From NCBI GenBank assembly GCA_044448905.1, contig JBIOHJ010000116.1:1-10503 (forward strand): a stretch of 10,503 nucleotides of DNA. The letters run 5' to 3'. Both the position numbers and the translations under genes were made by a program. The notes beneath the pieces are model-generated. The model had not been told where the DNA came from, ran no database searches, and was given only the letters and a program-made list of their open reading frames with translations. Shown piece after piece: positions 1-5,112 of this stretch. This DNA is from JBIOHJ01 sp044448905 (GTDB lineage: Bacteria; Bacteroidota; Bacteroidia; AKYH767-A; OLB10). The first letter of the stretch is position 1. Every line of letters begins with the position of its first letter.

Positions 1-267
1 ATCAATGCAAAATTCAAACAGCTAAACCAGGAAAGAGAAAACGCTTTTATTTTTTACTTTAAGGAAAAAAAAGTGGAAAAACAGATAAATTTTTCTGAGG
101 GGGAAAACGTTATTCCTTACAACGGTTTTTCCTTTTACAAAATAGAATACAAAGGCGAATTTCCTGAACCATTAATAAAGGCATACCGCGAAATGAACGA
201 ATTAAATGATGAAGCTCCCAGGGATAAATTTAAAAAGGAACGTAAGGAAACCCCGGGTGCGTTGTAA
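1..267 (+). CDS. C-terminal part of an unrecognised protein (5' end outside window)
   Basis: The frame is open from the first base of the window to the TAA at 265-267, so this is the last 88 codons of a longer gene, not a small gene that starts at the GTG at 73. The visible part is charged and rich in Lys and Glu. A short stretch with beta-like alternation (around IPYNGFSFYKIEYKG) is followed by a helical, hydrophilic tail that ends KKERKETPGAL. No signal peptide, membrane segment or familiar motif is visible and I do not recognise the family. It is the only clear plus-strand gene of the window and converges on the minus-strand genes. A hairpin with a T run follows directly. Confidence 0.6.
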   Translation: MNAKFKQLNQERENAFIFYFKEKKVEKQINFSEGENVIPYNGFSFYKIEYKGEFPEPLIKAYREMNELNDEAPRDKFKKERKETPGAL

Positions 268-270
268 GAA

Positions 271-302
271 AATAAAAGTATCAGATGCTTTATTATTTTT
301 TT
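271..302 (+). terminator. Rho-independent terminator, probably bidirectional
   Basis: Complementary arms AATAAAAGTA and TGCTTTATT (one bulged A, one G-T pair) enclose a loop of about five bases, followed on the plus strand by ATTTTTTTAT. It starts four bases after the stop of the plus-strand gene. On the minus strand the hairpin is followed by a T-rich stretch (ACTTTTATTTTC), so it could also stop transcripts from the 372-551 side. The stem is AT-rich, which makes it a weak hairpin. Confidence 0.5.
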
Positions 303-333
303 ATAATAATTTAAGACATTCAACTAAGTCTAA

Positions 334-348
334 CTACACTGAGCGTAG
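334..348. repeat. Short inverted repeat, possible remnant of a dispersed Bacteroidota repeat
   Basis: CTAC-ACTGAGC-GTAG is a four-base stem whose loop and arm (CACTGAGCGTAG) resemble a short repeat widespread in intergenic DNA of Bacteroidota. Only part of the usual sequence is present, so this is a degenerate copy at best. It lies between the converging genes. The assignment is from memory of such repeats. Confidence 0.3.
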
Positions 349-371
349 CTTATGAACCAAAAGAAAATTAT

Positions 372-551
372 TTAGACAGAAGTTTCTTTGCTCAAACGAT
401 GTTCAAAGCCATCGTCATGTTTTTTTTTACCCCGTTTTTTTATCAGCGGCTTTTGCAAGAGGTTTTTATTATTATTCGGGTCGAGCTTTTCCGCTCTCTT
501 ACTGACTTGTTCTTTTTTTTGGATAACGGTTTTATTTGTTTGCATGATCAT
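372..551 (-). CDS. Small Lys-rich basic protein, hypothetical (59 aa)
   Basis: An uninterrupted minus-strand frame runs from ATG at 551-549 (a second in-frame ATG lies two codons later at 545) to TAA at 374-372. The product begins MIMQTNKTVIQKKEQ and carries a run of basic residues (KKRGKKKHDDGFEH) near its C-terminus. There is no membrane segment or signal peptide. The strong Lys bias and A-rich leader (AATAAAAAAT before the ATG) fit a real small Bacteroidota gene, perhaps nucleic-acid binding. However, composition alone can produce such frames in AT-rich DNA. It lies about 50 bases downstream of the cytochrome gene on the same strand and could be cotranscribed with it. I do not recognise a family. 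Confidence 0.4.
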   Translation of the reverse strand: MIMQTNKTVIQKKEQVSKRAEKLDPNNNKNLLQKPLIKKRGKKKHDDGFEHRLSKETSV

Positions 552-602
552 ATTTTTTATTACTGAAATCAGAGGGCAAATGAATATTCAGAAAAATTGT
601 TC

Positions 603-1949
603 TTATAAAGATTTGAGATATTCCACTAAATCATTTTTCTCTGCTTCGGTTAAAGCGAGTTTTTTGAAATCGTTGTAATGATTTACCACATCCAGTAATG
701 TTGCGAATCTTCCATCGTGATAAAAACCGCCTTTCATGTGCGTCCATAATCCTTTTAACCCTTGTGTAACATAGGTTTTATCGGGCGAGCGGTTTGCCTG
801 GAAATCATCAATTCCTATATCCGATGGCTTGTGTGTATTCCATCCGGGTTCTGTAAAGAGAGGCGGAACATGACAACTTGCACATTTTGCTTTATCGTTG
901 AATACGAGCATGCCTCGCTGCGCTGCTGCTTTATTATAAATGCTGTCCGGTGCTTTAGGTATCGGGATTGCTAATTGGTAAAACTGTAGTGCTGCAAGCT
1001 TACCTGTTACCATATCGGGAGTACTACGTTTGTTCCCGAAACCGGCTTTGGCTGCAACGGGATATTTTTTTGCATCATTTAAACGTTCATCATAAAAAGT
1101 TCCATTCCCTGCCAACTCAAGATTTGCAACGTAAGCATTCCAATACGTAACGTCACCCCACCCGCCTGTCCATGTGTGAAGTGTATGCCCCGCATGCCCG
1201 AATGCTTCGGGTATTAAAGTGGCCGCTGATTTTCCATCAGGACGCATGGCTTTTCCATCTAAATTTAAAAGCGCATCAAATTTTCCGGGACCCCAGCTTG
1301 CTAAAACTTTTTTGAGTGTTGCTATATCCACACCCAAAGCATCGGTGAGTGGTTTTAAATTGGGAGCCATGGATACAATCGCTCCGACATTTAAATCGCG
1401 GTTTGCCCAACCGTCAAGGCGATGGCCGATGCCGGGCAAAAATGCATCATCAACTGTTGAATGACATGATGCACATGTTAGCCCGATAGCTTTTAGATTT
1501 TTTTTATCATCAAAAGTTCCTTTTACACCCACCACTGCGTTGAGTTGTAAAAGTGTGAGTGTAACTGCCGGGTCGTCTAAATTTACTTTTCCTGCTTTAA
1601 TTCCGGCTGCAACATCGGCAGGAATGACATCCATGTCAACTTTTAATCCTGCTGCAAGTGCAGCTTTGGGAGATAGTCCCGGACCAACACCACCGTTTTT
1701 TTCACCGGCAATAGCTTTGTTTAACTGAAGTGCATCTGTCCAATAGGTTTCGTCACCGAAGGTTTCAAAACGAAATGTTTGCCTGCCTTCTTCAAGCATT
1801 TGCCTGGCGTTTGCTGAAACAGGGTCGTCACCTTCTTTAATGGTGGTTGATTCTCTACCGTTTGTAGATTGTGTGCATTGGGTTAAGTCCATTGCTACAA
1901 TAAAAAAACCAATAGCTAATGTTACGAATAAGAGAGGTTGCTTTTTCAT
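603..1949 (-). CDS. Di-haem c-type cytochrome, MauG/cytochrome c peroxidase-like
   Basis: A 448-residue exported protein with two CASCH haem c motifs, C159-C162-H163 and C356-C359-H360, one in each half as in di-haem peroxidases. The second domain ends with GGFYHDGRFATLLDVVNHYN (408-426 region), close to the HDG-x-ATL-EEVV-HY segment typical of the MauG/CcpA superfamily. The N-terminus (about residues 5-21) is a hydrophobic signal or anchor. LTQC-25 resembles a lipobox but has an unusual Gln before the Cys. The first half includes a WGPGKFDALLNLDGK segment and a Trp-rich region (THTWTGGW-like, 259-270), as in uncharacterised two-haem cytochromes of other phyla. Whether it acts as peroxidase, oxygenase or electron carrier cannot be decided from the sequence. 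The start is ATG at 1949 with no alternative near it. No copy of the shared promoter module lies upstream. Confidence 0.85.
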   Translation of the reverse strand: MKKQPLLFVTLAIGFFIVAMDLTQCTQSTNGRESTTIKEGDDPVSANARQMLEEGRQTFRFETFGDETYWTDALQLNKAIAGEKNGGVGPGLSPKAALAAGLKVDMDVIPADVAAGIKAGKVNLDDPAVTLTLLQLNAVVGVKGTFDDKKNLKAIGLTCASCHSTVDDAFLPGIGHRLDGWANRDLNVGAIVSMAPNLKPLTDALGVDIATLKKVLASWGPGKFDALLNLDGKAMRPDGKSAATLIPEAFGHAGHTLHTWTGGWGDVTYWNAYVANLELAGNGTFYDERLNDAKKYPVAAKAGFGNKRSTPDMVTGKLAALQFYQLAIPIPKAPDSIYNKAAAQRGMLVFNDKAKCASCHVPPLFTEPGWNTHKPSDIGIDDFQANRSPDKTYVTQGLKGLWTHMKGGFYHDGRFATLLDVVNHYNDFKKLALTEAEKNDLVEYLKSL

Positions 1950-2179
1950 TTGTTTAGAATTTAATTGTTGTTATGAAATAGTTTTTTTGCTAAGCGCTGG
2001 AATAAATAATTCCTTATTGTCTTTATCATCACTTATTTTCTTTTGCGCAATTTGTATAACAGGCCAACCAGCAAAACTGCAATTGCCAATCCTGCCCACT
2101 ATGTTATGGTCATATCAGTTTATTGTAATTATTCTGCAAGGTTTTATTTTTAGTCATTTGAGGTGCGGAAACTATTCGT
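1950..2179. other. Gene-poor gap with a short decayed membrane-peptide frame
   Basis: There is no intact gene of normal size here. On the minus strand, positions 2113-2033 read MTIT, then an amber TAG at 2101-2099, then a hydrophobic stretch WAGLAIAVLLVGLLYKLRKRK and a TAA. It looks like a single-span membrane peptide with a positively charged end, broken by one stop codon. A short inverted repeat (GGAAT-AAATA-ATTCC, 1999-2013) lies just upstream of the cytochrome gene. No copy of the 21-bp-period promoter module was found. Confidence 0.4.
2033..2113 (-). pseudogene. Possible small single-span membrane peptide interrupted by an amber codon
   Basis: ATG at 2113-2111 starts MTIT, then TAG at 2101-2099. 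The same frame continues as WAGLAIAVLLVGL-LYKLRKRK to TAA at 2035-2033. The hydrophobic core followed by a Lys/Arg cluster has the typical form of a tiny inner-membrane protein, and a TGG-to-TAG change would account for the stop. Translation from the TTG at 2089-2087 would still give an 18-residue peptide. It could be chance: the frame is short and no relative is known to me. Confidence 0.25.
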
Positions 2180-2365
2180 TTAAACACGTATATTCATCAG
2201 GTTATCGAAGAGTCCAAATACTTTGAGCAGCCAAATGATAACAACAATTACAACAACCACGTTTAGAATTTTTTTGATCTTGTTATCCATAGGGATGTAC
2301 GTGTTGACAAGCCAAAGAAGAACGCCAACAACAATCAGTATAATGAAAACATTTAGTATAGGCAT
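2180..2365 (-). CDS. Thivi_2564-family small membrane protein
   Basis: A 61-residue protein with two membrane spans, about residues 3-21 and 35-53, separated by a polar turn containing NTYIPMDNKIKKILN. This core (VVGVLLWLVNTYIPMD, then KIKKILNVVVVI and a WLL segment) is typical of the Thivi_2564 family of small membrane proteins found in Proteobacteria and Bacteroidota, whose function is unknown. The start is ATG at 2365; the length fits the family. The gene is monocistronic by spacing and has its own copy of the shared promoter module at 2391-2451, which would give a leader of about 20 bases. It therefore probably belongs to the same regulon as the lipoprotein, desaturase and CsbD-like genes. 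Confidence 0.8.
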   Translation of the reverse strand: MPILNVFIILIVVGVLLWLVNTYIPMDNKIKKILNVVVVIVVIIWLLKVFGLFDNLMNIRV

Positions 2366-2390
2366 AACAATGATTTTAGAAGGATGCAGG

Positions 2391-2451
2391 CAAAGGTGAG
2401 TGACTTTATTTTCTTCAGCGTTACATAATTTCAGAAAAAAGTTACATAATT
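2391..2451 (-). promoter_or_regulatory. Shared promoter module, copy 1 (Thivi_2564-type gene)
   Basis: Read on the minus strand: AATTATGTAA at 2451-2442, the same decamer again at 2430-2421 (period 21 bp), then 22 bp, then CACCTTTG at 2398-2391, which resembles the Bacteroidota -7 element TAnnTTTG. Both decamers are perfect here. The module ends 25 bases before the ATG. Confidence 0.75.
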
Positions 2452-2512
2452 TACTGATTCAGTGAATTCAAAATGTAATCTTTTTATTATGGACAATTAT
2501 TATTTTGTTTCC

Positions 2513-2959
2513 CTATTCCTGCAATCCGAAGTAAATTAACAGCACAGGTAATGTAACAGTAATGAACACAATGATTTTTCCAAAATCAATTTTACTCGTG
2601 GTTACTAAATTATCCGGGCACAGGCTGCATGATTCTATATTTACCACTTTACTATCCTTTGAATAAGCAACAGCTAACTGCACATACTTGCCTGTCGATT
2701 TTTTGCCATTCACCGGCTTTGTATTGAAGTAGATAGTCCTGCGGTCAGTTACCCGGTACACATAAATAAATACATCGCTGGTATCGGTAACCGCTTTCAA
2801 ATCGTATGGCTCAATTCCCAATATTTCCTCTACTTGAGTTCTTGGCATTCCCAACTCTAACGTCATTACTTGTTTAAGCGTGGTATATTTAGGCGACTGT
2901 ACAATGCACGATGTTAAAAGCAGCAGAATACATGCAACTTTTAAACCCGGATTGTTCAT
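2513..2959 (-). CDS. Lipoprotein with BamE/SmpA-like segment and C-terminal membrane helix
   Basis: A 148-residue protein with a lipoprotein signal peptide (hydrophobic residues 6-15, lipobox LTSC with Cys18). The segment at about 30-100 (LELGMPRTQVEEILG and later FIYVYRV) has the GM-x-x-x-x-V-x-x-ILG pattern of small BamE/SmpA-like outer-membrane assembly or inhibitor-like lipoproteins. A CSLC pair lies at 111-114. Unusually, residues 128-145 form another hydrophobic helix near the C-terminus, so the mature protein would be both lipidated and membrane-spanning. The assignment to BamE/SmpA rests on pattern only. The start is ATG at 2959. A shared promoter module lies at 3029-3089, giving a leader of roughly 60 bases. 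Confidence 0.65.
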   Translation of the reverse strand: MNNPGLKVACILLLLTSCIVQSPKYTTLKQVMTLELGMPRTQVEEILGIEPYDLKAVTDTSDVFIYVYRVTDRRTIYFNTKPVNGKKSTGKYVQLAVAYSKDSKVVNIESCSLCPDNLVTTSKIDFGKIIVFITVTLPVLLIYFGLQE

Positions 2960-3028
2960 ATGCCTGTCGGAATATTAAAAAAATGTGCCATGAAAATTAC
3001 TATACCCGGTACGCAATTTTTCATTCGG

Positions 3029-3089
3029 TAAATGTGTGCATCTTAAGCTTCACGGGTATTATATAACTTTAGAAATAAGTTACATAATT
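3029..3089 (-). promoter_or_regulatory. Shared promoter module, copy 2 (lipoprotein gene)
   Basis: Minus strand: distal AATTATGTAA at 3089-3080, proximal AGTTATATAA (8 of 10) at 3068-3059, 21 bp apart, then 22 bp, then CACATTTA at 3036-3029. The linker between the decamers (CTTATTTCTAA) matches copy 5 at its start. The distance to the ATG is 69 bases, the longest of the five. Confidence 0.65.
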
Positions 3090-3108
3090 CACACATTATT
3101 TACAGCAA

Positions 3109-4197
3109 TCAACCCGGCATCCTTAAATCTTCCTGTATTCCTAATTGTTTCATAAAGCGGAAGTGAGAAAGCAGTGCCGCAGTCATGGAGGGATAATCAT
3201 TGTGCCGGATTGAAAATTTCTGACAGGCATCTTTTACTATTTTGTGAATGGCAGGGTAATGCACATGACTTATTTTTGGAAAAAGATGATGCTCGATCTG
3301 GAAATTCAGCCCGCCTGTAAACCATGAGATGATTTTATTGTTGGTAGCAAAATCAGCCGTGGTCTGAACCTGGTGAACAGCCCATTCATCTTCAATATGA
3401 AAGGAATCGTGATGAGCATTCACAAAATGTGTGGCTTCAACCACGTGAGCCAACTGAAAAACCAATGCGAGCGTCAATCCTAACGTTACATGCATAAGGG
3501 TAAAGCCAATTATAAAAGGCATAAACCCAACCATGTAGACAGGTAAAGCAATGTAAAAGAAAAAATACAAAAATTTACTTATCCAAAAAAGAAAATGCTC
3601 CCGGGTTTCCATTTTCCGCAACTGTGTGACCTGAATTTTTTTCCGGAAGTATTTTGAAAAATCAGTAATGAATGTCCAGACCAGGGACGTTAATCCATAA
3701 AGAGGAACACAATATATGTATTGATAGCGGTGCACTTTTAAATACTTTTGAGAAGGGCACATCCTTAATAGAGGAGGTTTTATAATATCGTCATCCACTC
3801 CATCTACATTCGTGTATGTGTGGTGGATTATATTATGCTTTTGTTTCCAAAACCAGGCATTCACTCCCATCATATTGGCCGTTAAGCCCATTATGTTGTT
3901 GAGCCATTTTTTTTCGGAGTAGCTGCCGTGATTTGCATCATGCATCACATTGAATCCTATTGTTGCCAGAACTAAGCCAAACACACAGCATAACACTGCA
4001 GCAATAAGCGGGTTCAGATTAATAGTAAGGAGAACGAGGTAGGTTGCAACTGCCGCTGTGAGGAGAATTAAGGATTTAAAATAGAGTTTATTGTTGCCCG
4101 TTTTTTTCAGGTTACGTCCTTTGAAGTATTCTTCTACCCGTACATTAATAGAATTGAAGAAAACTTTTTTCTGATTGGCAAAGATTACTTTAGGCAT
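3109..4197 (-). CDS. Membrane fatty acid desaturase (linoleoyl-CoA/front-end desaturase-like)
   Basis: A 362-residue integral membrane di-iron enzyme. The three His boxes are intact: HDANH at 86-90, HNIIHHTYTN at 121-130 and QIEHHLFP at 300-307. The Gln in the third box and the HHTYTN form of the second are typical of acyl-CoA/acyl-lipid desaturases of the front-end (delta-6 type, linoleoyl-CoA desaturase) group. There is no fused cytochrome b5 domain, so an external electron donor is needed. Membrane spans lie at about 42-60, 63-82, 205-225 and 228-248. It introduces double bonds into membrane fatty acids and so changes envelope fluidity. Regiochemistry cannot be predicted. The start is ATG at 4197 behind an A-rich leader. 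The shared promoter module at 4217-4277 is only 19 bases from the start codon. Confidence 0.88.
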   Translation of the reverse strand: MPKVIFANQKKVFFNSINVRVEEYFKGRNLKKTGNNKLYFKSLILLTAAVATYLVLLTINLNPLIAAVLCCVFGLVLATIGFNVMHDANHGSYSEKKWLNNIMGLTANMMGVNAWFWKQKHNIIHHTYTNVDGVDDDIIKPPLLRMCPSQKYLKVHRYQYIYCVPLYGLTSLVWTFITDFSKYFRKKIQVTQLRKMETREHFLFWISKFLYFFFYIALPVYMVGFMPFIIGFTLMHVTLGLTLALVFQLAHVVEATHFVNAHHDSFHIEDEWAVHQVQTTADFATNNKIISWFTGGLNFQIEHHLFPKISHVHYPAIHKIVKDACQKFSIRHNDYPSMTAALLSHFRFMKQLGIQEDLRMPG

Positions 4198-4216
4198 TTT
4201 ACTTTTTTTAAGAAAG

Positions 4217-4277
4217 TAAAATTAAAAAGGTACGTGCTGAAAAACTTTACATAATTCCGGAAAAAAGTTACATAATT
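4217..4277 (-). promoter_or_regulatory. Shared promoter module, copy 3 (desaturase gene)
   Basis: Minus strand: perfect AATTATGTAA at 4277-4268 and again at 4256-4247 (21-bp period), then 22 bp, then TAATTTTA at 4224-4217, which fits TAnnTTTG in all but the last base. It gives a leader of about 12-15 bases. The upstream flank carries one copy of a 38-bp block also found at the AraC operon promoter. Confidence 0.75.
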
Positions 4278-4283
4278 TACTGA

Positions 4284-4321
4284 TTTGAAAAAACTTCGAA
4301 ACAGTAAAACACTTACAAATT
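4284..4321. repeat. 38-bp block shared with 8131-8168 (copy A)
   Basis: It starts TTTGAAAAAACT and ends AACACTTACAAATT. It differs from 8131-8168 at five of 38 positions, all transitions. It lies between the stop of the CsbD-like gene and the desaturase promoter module. On the minus strand its end reads AATTTG TAA, the same place where the other copy carries the stop of the upstream AraC gene. Confidence 0.7.
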
Positions 4322-4340
4322 TTGCGTGGAGTAAAACCGG

Positions 4341-4541
4341 TTAAAGGGCTGAAATAATTGCCGCCATTTCTTCCCTCGTTTTGCCAAGCTTAACCCGGAT
4401 GTGGTTTAACATTTCATCTTTTTTATTTTCTTCGTATTGCAAATCGGCATAGGTTAAGGTTGAGAATTTTGCTTTGAGCTTGCTTTTTTGCTCGTTCCAG
4501 TTTGCTATAGCGGGAGCCCGGGTGGTGGTTGAATTTGTCAT
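4341..4541 (-). CDS. CsbD-like protein (66 aa)
   Basis: The product has the CsbD-like pattern NWNEQKSKLKAKFSTLTYADL, then YEENKKDEMLNHI and a GKTREE motif near the C-terminus. These are small hydrophilic, helical proteins induced by general stress in many bacteria, with no known biochemical activity. The frame extends up to a TTG at 4577 and an ATG at 4568. I chose the ATG at 4541 because it gives the usual family length of about 60-66 residues and has CAGGTAAA just upstream, whereas the extra N-terminus (MKRKLNSGK) has no counterpart in the family. A shared promoter module lies at 4599-4659. Stress induction is family knowledge; control by the module is inferred. Confidence 0.82.
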   Translation of the reverse strand: MTNSTTTRAPAIANWNEQKSKLKAKFSTLTYADLQYEENKKDEMLNHIRVKLGKTREEMAAIISAL

Positions 4542-4598
4542 TTTACCTGAATTTAATTTCCGCTTCATGCAGAACAAGTTTAACTAATTATTGAGATG

Positions 4599-4659
4599 CA
4601 AAAGTGAACACCCAATACAAGATAAGCATTACACAATTACAAAAAAGAATTATATCATT
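4599..4659 (-). promoter_or_regulatory. Shared promoter module, copy 4 (CsbD-like gene)
   Basis: Minus strand: AATGATATAA (8 of 10) at 4659-4650, AATTGTGTAA (9 of 10) at 4638-4629, 21 bp apart, then 22 bp, then CACTTTTG at 4606-4599. It is the most divergent copy, but the spacing is unchanged and the -7-like octamer is good. Flanked upstream by AATGTGTG, as in copy 2. Confidence 0.6.
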
Positions 4660-4680
4660 CACACATTATAAAAGAAGGAA

Positions 4681-5112
4681 TTACATCCTCTCCATATACC
4701 AGTTCAATTCCTTTTCCATTTTTCTGTAACGGAAAATGGTGGTGATGATTTTTTGTAAGCGCACGAACGCGGTTTCGCTTTTTACTACGTAATCAAAAGC
4801 CCTGTGATGCATGCAGTTTATTGCCACATCAATTTTATCCTGGGAAGATAGCATCACAACAGGAATATCCGGGTTGAAAGCTTTTATTTTATCCAATGTA
4901 TCTATTCCGTTGATTGCTGTTTTATCGATACCGTCAAGATTATAATCTAAAATGATTACGTCAGGGTTGTGCGATAAATTCTCAATGCAAAGTTCGCCTG
5001 TTGCAAAAGTTTCAATAGCAAAATCTGCCTTTTGCAGGAATTCAATTTCCAATGATTTTAAAAACAATGCATCGTCATCTACAAGGAAAAGTTTTATTTT
5101 TTCGTTCTTCAT
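4681..5112 (-). CDS. Stand-alone response regulator receiver (CheY-like)
   Basis: A 143-residue single-domain receiver. The acidic pocket is DDD at 12-14, the phosphoacceptor is Asp56 in VIILDYN, the switch Ser is in VMLSS (89-90) and the conserved Lys is K111 in DYVVKSE. After the receiver there is only a short basic/aromatic helix (about 120-143) and no DNA-binding or enzymatic domain, so output must be by protein contact or phosphate transfer. Its ATG (5112-5110) overlaps the TGA of the hybrid kinase gene by four bases (ATGA), which implies translational coupling. It is the natural acceptor for the HPt domain of that kinase, or a phosphate sink. A LytTR or HTH output domain is clearly absent. 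Confidence 0.88.
   Translation of the reverse strand: MKNEKIKLFLVDDDALFLKSLEIEFLQKADFAIETFATGELCIENLSHNPDVIILDYNLDGIDKTAINGIDTLDKIKAFNPDIPVVMLSSQDKIDVAINCMHHRAFDYVVKSETAFVRLQKIITTIFRYRKMEKELNWYMERM

Noticed and set aside
388..678. Plus-strand frame of 96 codons rich in Phe and Ser
   Set aside because: It is antisense to the small Lys-rich ORF and the 3' end of the cytochrome gene. Its Phe-rich composition is the reverse of Lys-rich coding DNA.
1840..2226. Plus-strand frame of 128 codons over the cytochrome start and the gap
   Set aside because: It overlaps the cytochrome signal sequence and the end of the Thivi_2564-type gene on the other strand, has no leader or domain, and would be the only isolated plus-strand gene here.
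2421..2451. The AATTATGTAA direct repeats as an inserted mobile repeat
   Set aside because: The decamers vary while their distances and the -7-like octamer are fixed, and all copies have the same orientation to the gene downstream. That is the pattern of a binding site, not of an inserted element.
4542..4577. TTG start of the CsbD-like gene at 4577
   Set aside because: The ATG at 4541 gives the family's normal length and has a better leader (CAGGTAAA); the additional residues do not match the family.
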